A model generated the notes under the pieces. It did not search any database. It worked only from the letters and a program-made list of their open reading frames with translations, and was not told the origin of the DNA. From contig CAWVWF010000015.1 in the NCBI GenBank assembly GCA_963933885.1, forward strand, positions 1-31,717: DNA of 31,717 nucleotides. Direction: 5' to 3'. Position numbers and translations under genes: made by a program. Below are positions 24,961 to 31,717 of the stretch, one piece after another. This DNA is from CAWVWF01 sp963933885. GTDB taxonomy: Bacteria > Bacteroidota > Bacteroidia > Flavobacteriales_C > GCA-002722245. Each line of letters starts with the position of its first letter. Positions within the stretch are counted from its first letter, which is position 1.

Positions 24961-25875
24961 ATGTTACCAATTCTTCCAAATATACCCATTCAAAAGATTA
25001 ATGCTGATGTTTTATCAAAAAATGGTATCTCACTTTTTATCAAAAGGGAAGACTTGATTCATCCTGAAATATCAGGTAATAAATGGAGAAAATTAAAATA
25101 TAATCTTTCAGAAGCAAAAGAAACTGGATGTAAAACGATCATAACATTTGGAGGAGCTTACAGTAATCATATCGCCGCAACTGCTGCTGCAGGAAATAAG
25201 GTTGGTTTTGCAACACATGGAATAATAAGAGGGGAAGAAATTCTTCCTTTGAATTCAACCTTACAACTGGCTAAGAACAATGGAATGAAATTCTCATTCA
25301 TATCTAGAGAGGCATATAAATTAAAAACTGATGCTGAAGTCGTGCAATCAATTGCTAATTCCGTTGATACGCCTTTTATAATACCAGAAGGAGGTTCTAA
25401 TTTATTAGGCGTTTTAGGGTGCGAAGAGATAACAAGCTCAGAAATAGATTATGATATTTTCATATCAGCTTGCGGAACAGGAAGTACTTTAGCTGGTATG
25501 ATTAATGGGATTAATGATAATCAATATTGTATTGGTTTTCCAGCATTAAAGAATGCTGGCTTTTTATATGAAGAAATAAATGGATTTCTCAATAGTAAAA
25601 AAGAGAATTGGCATTTAGAGCTGGATTATCATTTCGGAGGTTATGCAAAAAAACAACCTGAATTAATTGAATTTATTACTGATTTTTGGAATGATTATCA
25701 AATTAAATTGGATCCTATTTATACGTCTAAAGCAATGTTTGGTTTGTTTGATTTGATCAAAAGAGGAGCAATAAAAGATAAAAAAATACTTTTTATTCAT
25801 ACGGGTGGTTTGCAGGGAGTTGCAGGGTTCGAGTCTCGCTATAATGTAACTTTGTTTCCAGAAATAAAATCTTAG
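24961..25875 (+). CDS. PLP-dependent ACC deaminase / D-cysteine desulfhydrase family enzyme
   Basis: Cytoplasmic fold-type II PLP enzyme of 304 residues. The pyridoxal phosphate lysine is K41 in HPEISGNKWRKLKYNL; the substrate-carboxylate loop is FGGAYSNHIAA; the glycine-rich phosphate-binding loop is SACGTGSTLAGM. Family members act either on 1-aminocyclopropane-1-carboxylate (giving 2-oxobutanoate and ammonia) or on D-cysteine (giving pyruvate, ammonia and sulfide). Bacteroidota members of this shorter type are more often D-cysteine desulfhydrase-like; sequence alone does not decide. An upstream in-frame TTG at 24943 would add 6 residues but lies before a -7 box, so the ATG at 24961 is preferred. 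It is 56 bp upstream of the TonB-dependent receptor gene and may be co-transcribed with it. Confidence 0.92.
   Translation: MLPILPNIPIQKINADVLSKNGISLFIKREDLIHPEISGNKWRKLKYNLSEAKETGCKTIITFGGAYSNHIAATAAAGNKVGFATHGIIRGEEILPLNSTLQLAKNNGMKFSFISREAYKLKTDAEVVQSIANSVDTPFIIPEGGSNLLGVLGCEEITSSEIDYDIFISACGTGSTLAGMINGINDNQYCIGFPALKNAGFLYEEINGFLNSKKENWHLELDYHFGGYAKKQPELIEFITDFWNDYQIKLDPIYTSKAMFGLFDLIKRGAIKDKKILFIHTGGLQGVAGFESRYNVTLFPEIKS
24977..24984 (-). promoter_or_regulatory. Candidate -7 box for the small Cys-rich protein gene
   Basis: Minus-strand TATATTTG matches TAnnTTTG. It lies 45 bases before the ATG at 24932 and just downstream, in plus-strand terms, of the neighbour's start, so transcripts from the two promoters would overlap at their 5' ends. 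No clear -33 box. Confidence 0.3.
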
Positions 25876-25931
25876 AGTAGGGGAGTTTACTTTGTGAAAT
25901 GTCTTAGTTGTGAAACTAAAAAACACACACA

Positions 25932-28256
25932 ATGAGAACAGGAATTCTAGCAATACTAATATTACTATCAAATTTTATAATTGCCCAGCAAGTCGTACGA
26001 GGAAAGTTGATTGATGCTGATACGAAATCACCATTAATAGGAGCAGTGGTCCTTCTTGAATTTGAGGGAGAGACTTTATCAGGGGTTTCTGATGTTGAAG
26101 GGGACTATCGAATACCAGAAGTGCCTATCGGAAGAGTTAATATAAATATTATGTTTTCTGGATATGAAGATAAGAACCTTCATGATATCATAATTTCTTC
26201 AGGGAAAGAGAAAATTTTAGACTTAGAATTAACTGAATCAATTCAGGTTATTGATGCTGTTAAGATTTCTGTAGAAATGAAGAAGAATGAAGTTGACAAC
26301 GAGATGGCGACTTCAAGTGCAAGAACTTTTTCGGTGGAAGAAACAAAACGATATGCAGGTTCTCTTAATGATCCTGCAAGAATGGTTTCTGCGTTTGCGG
26401 GAGTAACTCCAAATGCTTCAGGTGATAACGATATTGTTGTAAGAGGTAATTCATCCAGAGGGATTTTATGGAGATTGGAAGGAATTGAAATTCCCAATCC
26501 AAATCATTTTGGAAGTGAAGGTGGGACAGGAGGTCCAATTAATGTTTTGAATTCCTCGATGTTATCTAATTCCGAATTTTATTCAGGAGCTTTTTCGCCT
26601 GAATATGGAAATGCTTTTTCAGGAGTTTTTGATATGAAATTAAGGAAAGGAAACAATGAGAAAAGAGAAACTTCTTTAGGAATAGGGATTCTTGGTTTGG
26701 ATGTTACAACTGAAGGACCATTTAGTGAGAAATCTAAAGGTTCGTATTTAGTTAATTATAGATATTCTTCATTAGCATTGTTGGATCAAATTGGTGTTGT
26801 TGATTTTGGTGGAGTACCGAAATATCAGGACGGTTCGTTTAAGTTTTTCCTGCCTACAAAAAAAGCAGGTGTGTTTACATTATTCGGTTTGGGAGGAATG
26901 AGTAATATCAATCAAGAAGAAGTAGATGAATTGGATGAATCTAAAAAATTGTCCGATGCTTCTTTTAAATCTAAAATGGGTGTTGTAGGATTACTTAATA
27001 CTTATTTGCTTTCAAATAATACATATTTAAAATCTAGTTTGTCAATTTCGGGAAATGGGAATAACGAAAATTATGAAGCTTTAGGCAGCGACGATATTTT
27101 CAGAACAGAATACCTAGATAAGATGGATCGATACGAATTGAGGGGGGCATCAACATTGAATCATAAAATCAATAAGAATCATAAAATTCGAGTTGGAGCT
27201 ATATATACTCAGTATAACTATAATTATTCTGCTGATTATTATAACGATGAGGATGATAAATTGATCAATCTGTTAGATGAAAAAGGAACTGCTGGTATGT
27301 TACAAGGATTTGCCAGTTGGAAATATCGTGTAACTCCTAAATTAACACTTGTTTCAGGAGCTCACTATTCTCACTTCTTATTAAATAATCAGACTTCATT
27401 TGAGCCAAGAGCTGGTTTGAAATGGAAAATGACAAAAAAGCAAGCCTTCAATGTAGGTTTTGGAGTTCATTCTAAACTAGAATCTTTCACAACATACTTC
27501 GCAAAAGACGATGATGGAAATCAAATAAATAAGAATTTAGACTTGTCTAGAGCAGTTCATTATGTAGTAGGATATAGTAATATGTTAACTAATAATTTAA
27601 ACTTGAAAACAGAATTGTATTTTCAAAACTTAGATAAAATTGGTGTTGGTTCAGGAGATGATAGCAAGTATTCTATGATTAATATTGAAGGTGGAGGGAT
27701 TTCAAATGTAGCCTTGTCAAATAAAGGATTTGGGCAGAATTATGGAATTGAATTAACCTTAGAAAGGTATTATTCCAAAGATTTCTTTTTCATGTTAACA
27801 GGTTCTTTATATGAATCAAAATATAAGAATGAAGAAAAAGATGACTGGAGAAATGCGAAACATAATGGGAATTATGCCATGAATTTTTTAATAGGAAAAG
27901 AGTTTACGCTCGGAGCGAAAGAGAAAAACAGAGTGCTGGGGGTTAGTGGAAAAGTATTATTGTTAGGAGGGAAACGATATACAGAATTAGATGAGATTGC
28001 TTCAAAACTTGAAGGTAGTTCCGTTTGGAGCGATGATACATTTGGAGCCAAAGCAGAAGATGTATTTAAATTAGATTTTGCGGTGTATTATAGGAGAGAT
28101 AAAAAGAATACGACACATGAATTTAAAATTGACATTCAAAATATCACAAACAATCAAGCCGTTTTAAACGAATATTGGAACAGTTCAACTGGTGAAATTG
28201 AGCATTCAACTCAACTTTCGTTATTACCAGTATTGATGTATACAATTGATTTTTAA
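25932..28256 (+). CDS. TonB-dependent receptor with carboxypeptidase-like N-terminal domain
   Basis: Outer-membrane active transporter of 774 residues, energised by TonB-ExbBD. A signal peptide (MRTGILAILILLSNFIIAQ) precedes a CarboxypepD_reg-like beta domain (about 20-105: VVRGKLIDADTKSPLIGAVV, SDVEGDYRIPEVPIG). The plug follows (about 125-245: ARTFSVEETKRYAGSLNDPA, DIVVRGNSSRGILWRLEGIE, YSGAFSPEYGNAFSGVFDM), then a beta barrel to the C-terminus ending LLPVLMYTIDF with a terminal aromatic. No SusD partner lies next to it, so this is not a polysaccharide utilisation pair. The barrel is on the short side and the plug region PNPNHFGSEGGTGG is typical of receptors with unknown peptide or small-molecule substrates. 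The substrate cannot be inferred. Confidence 0.93.
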   Translation: MRTGILAILILLSNFIIAQQVVRGKLIDADTKSPLIGAVVLLEFEGETLSGVSDVEGDYRIPEVPIGRVNINIMFSGYEDKNLHDIIISSGKEKILDLELTESIQVIDAVKISVEMKKNEVDNEMATSSARTFSVEETKRYAGSLNDPARMVSAFAGVTPNASGDNDIVVRGNSSRGILWRLEGIEIPNPNHFGSEGGTGGPINVLNSSMLSNSEFYSGAFSPEYGNAFSGVFDMKLRKGNNEKRETSLGIGILGLDVTTEGPFSEKSKGSYLVNYRYSSLALLDQIGVVDFGGVPKYQDGSFKFFLPTKKAGVFTLFGLGGMSNINQEEVDELDESKKLSDASFKSKMGVVGLLNTYLLSNNTYLKSSLSISGNGNNENYEALGSDDIFRTEYLDKMDRYELRGASTLNHKINKNHKIRVGAIYTQYNYNYSADYYNDEDDKLINLLDEKGTAGMLQGFASWKYRVTPKLTLVSGAHYSHFLLNNQTSFEPRAGLKWKMTKKQAFNVGFGVHSKLESFTTYFAKDDDGNQINKNLDLSRAVHYVVGYSNMLTNNLNLKTELYFQNLDKIGVGSGDDSKYSMINIEGGGISNVALSNKGFGQNYGIELTLERYYSKDFFFMLTGSLYESKYKNEEKDDWRNAKHNGNYAMNFLIGKEFTLGAKEKNRVLGVSGKVLLLGGKRYTELDEIASKLEGSSVWSDDTFGAKAEDVFKLDFAVYYRRDKKNTTHEFKIDIQNITNNQAVLNEYWNSSTGEIEHSTQLSLLPVLMYTIDF

Positions 28257-28487
28257 ATCAAACTTTAGAGTGGAGTTTAAAGCTTAGTTTTTGTAAGAGA
28301 AATTTAAGCTCTAAATTGTATTTTTCAATTAGTGTGGGAGCTAGTTTAGAGCTGTTTAGGGCGTGATTCTGTGTAGCTAGTACTTAATACCTAGTTACTT
28401 ATAGAAACCATTTTTATTTTTGCTTTTTTTTGTGTAATTTCGCGGTTCGTTTTTTCGGGGTATTCCCCACATTAAACTGAAATATTT

Positions 28488-31400
28488 ATGGCACAAAAAC
28501 AAGGATTATACGACCCAAGTTTTGAACACGATTCATGTGGGATAGGATTTGTAGCGAATTTACATAACAAAAAGTCGTTCGAACATATACAAGGAGCATT
28601 AGATATGCTGGTTAACATGGAGCACCGTGGAGGATGTGGATGTGACCCGGAAACAGGTGATGGAGCAGGTATCTTATTACAGATTCCTCATGAGTTTTAT
28701 GCTGCTGAGTGTAAAGAATTAGGATTCGAATTACCAGAATTTGGTAAATACGGAGTTGCAATGACTTTCTTCCCTATGGATGAGCAGTTGAGAGCAACGA
28801 TAAAATCAAGATTCGAAGAATATATCAAACGTTTAGGTTTTGAACTTTTGGGTTATCGTGTAGTGCCTACGGATAATTCAATGATTGGTGCAGGGTCTAA
28901 AGCTGTTGAGCCAAGAATCGAGCAGGTGTTTGTTAGATTCATCGAATCTGATAAGCCAGAAGATCTTGAAAGAAGATTAGTTGTTCTTAGAAAATATTCT
29001 ATCAGAACGATTAGAAGTGAAATGAAAGGAATAGATGAGAGTTTTTACATCGCGTCTTGTTCTGCTAAAAAAGTAGTTTATAAGGGAATGCTTAGAACTG
29101 ATCAAGTTCAGAAGTACTACTTAGATCTACAAAATAAAAATATGAAGACTGCTTTAGCAGTTGTTCACTCTCGTTTTTCTACAAACACATTCCCGCAATG
29201 GAGATTGGCTCAGCCTTTCCGTTACATTGCGCATAATGGTGAGATAAACACAATTAAAGGAAATGTTAACTGGATGAAAAGTAAACAAGTTTTACTTGAG
29301 TCTACTGAGTTTTCTTTAGAAGAGATTGATTGGATGATGCCTATTTGTGACATCAAAAGATCTGATTCATCTAACCTTGATAACGTTGTTGAGCTTTTAA
29401 CTTTAGGAGGTCGTTCATTACCAGAAGTAATGATGATGTTAATTCCTGAAGCTTGGCAGAACAACGATCAAATGAGAGAAGAGAAACGTGCTTTTTATGA
29501 GTACTATTCTTCAATCATGGAACCATGGGATGGTCCTGCATCTATATCATTTACTGATGGAGAAATCGTGGGAGCTACTTTGGATAGAAATGGTTTACGT
29601 CCATCTAGATACTGTGTAACTAATGATGGTACTGTTATCATGGCATCTGAAGCTGGTGCATTAGTAGTAGATGAATCTACAATCATTGAAAAAGGTCGTT
29701 TACAGCCAGGGAAATTATTCGTTGTTGATTTAAAACAAGGAAAGATTATTTCTGATGATGAAATGAAAGATGTTATTTGTTCTAAGCAACCTTACGGAAG
29801 ATGGATCAAAGAAAACAAACTAGCTTTAAAAGATATCGCTCGTCCAAGAGGGAAATCTAAGTCTCCTTATACTGGAGAAGAGTTGTTACAAAAGCAAATC
29901 GCATTTGGTTTTACGAAAGAAGATTTAACTGAGATCTTAGAGCCAATGTCTAAAGAAGGTAAAGAACCATTAGGTTCTATGGGAGCTGATACTCCTTTAG
30001 CTGTTCTTTCTTCTCAAGCACAACATATTTCAAATTACTTCAAGCAATTATTTGCTCAAGTATCTAATCCACCAATTGATCCAATTCGTGAGGCAGTTAT
30101 CATGTCTTTATATACGAACTTGGGTGGACAGAAAAATATCTTAACTGAAACGGCTGAACATTGTCGCCAGATTCATTTAGATACTCCTGTATTGTCTAAC
30201 GGGCAATTGGATAAATTGAAGAATTTGGATGATGATTCATTCAAGTCTTATGTTATCAATACTACATTCAGTGCTCAAAACAGAAACGGTTCTCTAGAAA
30301 GAGCAATCGATGAAATTTGTGCAAATGCTGAACGTGCAACTTTAATGGGTTGTAATATTCTTATTATATCTAACAAGAAAGTTGATGAAAACAATGCTCC
30401 AATTCCTTCATTATTAGCAGTTGGTGCAATACATACTTCATTAACTAAAAAAGGATTAAGATCTAGAACTTCTATTGTTGTAGAAGGTGGAGATGTAATT
30501 GAAACTCATCATTACGCTACATTAATTGGTTTCGGTGCAAATGCAGTAAATGCATATATGGCTGGAGATACAATTAGAAGTATTTATAAAGATGAATTAG
30601 AAGCTGGTACAATCACAATCAAAAAAGTATTGTCTCAATACTCGAAAGCAATTTGTGGAGGTTTATTAAAGATTTTCTCTAAAATGGGAATCTCAACTGT
30701 ACAGTCTTACCAAGGTGCTCAAATATTTGAAGCATTAGGTATTTCTAGTGAAGTTGTTCGTAAATGTTTCAAAGGAACGCCTAGTAGAATTGAAGGGATG
30801 ACTTTCGATGATTTAGCGAAAGAGACAATTATCAAACATTCTCGTGCATTTGATAACTGGAATGCAGATAAGCGTTTATATGTTGGAGGATACTACCAGT
30901 GGAAAAGAAAAGGTGAAGCGCATTTGTTTAACCCTACTACAATTCACTTATTACAGAAGTCTTCTAAGAACAACGACTTTGCTACTTATAAGAAATACGC
31001 TGAAGCAATAAACAATCAATACAAGCAACACATTACTTTACGTAGCTTGTTAGATTTTACTAAAACTACTCCAGTTCCATTGGATGAGGTTGAATCTAAG
31101 GAAAGTATCTTGAAGCGTTTCGCTACTGGTGCAATGTCTTTCGGTTCTATCTCTCATGAAGCGCATAGTACTTTAGCTATAGCAATGAACAGAATTGGTG
31201 CTAAATCTAACTCTGGAGAAGGAGGTGAAGATGAAGCTAGATTTAAGAAAAAAGAAAATGGTGATTGGGAAAGATCTGCAATTAAGCAAATCGCTTCTGG
31301 TCGTTTTGGAGTTACTTCAAACTATTTAACGAATGCAGATGAACTACAAATTAAAGTAGCTCAAGGTGCTAAACCAGGTGAAGGAGGTCAACTTCCTGGT

Positions 31401-31717
31401 CACAAGGTTGACGACTGGATTGGTAGAACAAGACATAGTACTCCTGGTGTTGGATTAATTTCTCCACCACCTCACCATGATATTTACTCTATTGAGGATT
31501 TAGCTCAATTGATATATGATTTAAAGAATGCGAATAGAGCTGCAAGAATTAACGTTAAGTTAGTATCTGAAGCTGGAGTTGGAACAATTGCATCTGGAGT
31601 TGCGAAAGCAAAAGGAGATGTTGTTTTAATCGCTGGTTATGATGGTGGTACTGGAGCTTCTCCGTTATCATCTGTTCGTCACGCTGGTTTACCTTGGGAA
31701 CTTGGTTTAGCTGAAAC
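28488..31717 (+). CDS. gltB: Glutamate synthase large subunit, 3'-truncated by the window end
   Basis: Large subunit of glutamate synthase (GOGAT), which makes two glutamates from glutamine and 2-oxoglutarate in ammonia assimilation. The first 1076 codons are present, of about 1500 expected. A 16-residue propeptide (MAQKQGLYDPSFEHDS) precedes the catalytic nucleophile C17 in CGIGFVANLHNKKS of the class II glutamine amidotransferase domain (to about residue 430; HSRFSTNTFPQWRLAQPFRY and AHNGEINT). A central domain follows (about 475-770), then the FMN-binding synthase domain from about 830 (FATGAMSFGSISHEAH, SNSGEGGED, KPGEGGQLPGHKV). The iron-sulfur cysteines and C-terminal beta helix lie outside the window. 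A weak -7 box (TAATTTCG, 28435-28442) and a tiny GGGG-TATT-CCCC hairpin at 28457-28468 precede the start. gltD is expected next. Confidence 0.97.
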   Translation, partial: MAQKQGLYDPSFEHDSCGIGFVANLHNKKSFEHIQGALDMLVNMEHRGGCGCDPETGDGAGILLQIPHEFYAAECKELGFELPEFGKYGVAMTFFPMDEQLRATIKSRFEEYIKRLGFELLGYRVVPTDNSMIGAGSKAVEPRIEQVFVRFIESDKPEDLERRLVVLRKYSIRTIRSEMKGIDESFYIASCSAKKVVYKGMLRTDQVQKYYLDLQNKNMKTALAVVHSRFSTNTFPQWRLAQPFRYIAHNGEINTIKGNVNWMKSKQVLLESTEFSLEEIDWMMPICDIKRSDSSNLDNVVELLTLGGRSLPEVMMMLIPEAWQNNDQMREEKRAFYEYYSSIMEPWDGPASISFTDGEIVGATLDRNGLRPSRYCVTNDGTVIMASEAGALVVDESTIIEKGRLQPGKLFVVDLKQGKIISDDEMKDVICSKQPYGRWIKENKLALKDIARPRGKSKSPYTGEELLQKQIAFGFTKEDLTEILEPMSKEGKEPLGSMGADTPLAVLSSQAQHISNYFKQLFAQVSNPPIDPIREAVIMSLYTNLGGQKNILTETAEHCRQIHLDTPVLSNGQLDKLKNLDDDSFKSYVINTTFSAQNRNGSLERAIDEICANAERATLMGCNILIISNKKVDENNAPIPSLLAVGAIHTSLTKKGLRSRTSIVVEGGDVIETHHYATLIGFGANAVNAYMAGDTIRSIYKDELEAGTITIKKVLSQYSKAICGGLLKIFSKMGISTVQSYQGAQIFEALGISSEVVRKCFKGTPSRIEGMTFDDLAKETIIKHSRAFDNWNADKRLYVGGYYQWKRKGEAHLFNPTTIHLLQKSSKNNDFATYKKYAEAINNQYKQHITLRSLLDFTKTTPVPLDEVESKESILKRFATGAMSFGSISHEAHSTLAIAMNRIGAKSNSGEGGEDEARFKKKENGDWERSAIKQIASGRFGVTSNYLTNADELQIKVAQGAKPGEGGQLPGHKVDDWIGRTRHSTPGVGLISPPPHHDIYSIEDLAQLIYDLKNANRAARINVKLVSEAGVGTIASGVAKAKGDVVLIAGYDGGTGASPLSSVRHAGLPWELGLAE

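Noticed and set aside
1..31717. CRISPR arrays, insertion sequences, prophage or integrase genes
   Set aside because: No regularly spaced direct repeats outside coding arrays and no transposase, recombinase or phage protein was seen on either strand.

Overview
The window comes from a low-GC chromosome of the phylum Bacteroidota, most likely order Flavobacteriales. Evidence: a giant secreted PKD protein with a type IX secretion (T9SS) C-terminal sorting domain, a TonB-dependent receptor with an N-terminal carboxypeptidase-like domain, an OmpA protein with thrombospondin type 3 repeats, a short GyrB without the proteobacterial insert, and Bacteroidota-type -7 promoter boxes (TAnnTTTG) ahead of several genes. 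Family-level placement (for example Crocinitomicaceae-like) is only a guess.

Layout. 1-10.6 kb is cell surface: a GT-C membrane glycosyltransferase (minus), a 1975-residue secreted protein with 19 cysteine-rich PKD repeats (minus), and an OmpA/TSP3 outer-membrane protein (plus). 10.6-14.5 kb has a single-domain response regulator, pheT and yaaA, all minus. 14.65-20.46 kb is a six-gene plus-strand signalling cluster. 20.6-22.04 kb is a broken second gyrB, followed at 22.4-24.35 kb by the intact gyrB, both minus. 24.75-28.26 kb has a small Cys-rich protein, an ACC deaminase/D-cysteine desulfhydrase family enzyme and a TonB-dependent receptor. From 28.49 kb to the right edge runs gltB, cut by the window end.

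The most interesting part is the signalling cluster: a LytTR response regulator, a YfiR-like (DUF4154) periplasmic protein overlapping by one base a hybrid histidine kinase whose periplasmic domain looks like that of YfiN, a second divergent YfiR-like secreted protein, a HAMP-GAF membrane sensor that ends in a coiled coil with no kinase, and a small secreted protein with four copies of a motif resembling the N-terminal extension of TonB-dependent receptors. I read this as a YfiR/YfiN-type envelope sensing circuit in which the diguanylate cyclase output is replaced by phosphorelay to a LytTR DNA-binding regulator. That reading is inference.

Two other results can be read directly from the sequence. 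The PKD array has a four-cysteine framework whose losses occur in pairs, predicting disulfide connectivity. The second gyrB carries three nonsense codons, two frameshifts and a 3'-end deletion, yet differs from the intact copy mostly at synonymous-looking positions, so it appears to have diverged as a working gene before decaying.
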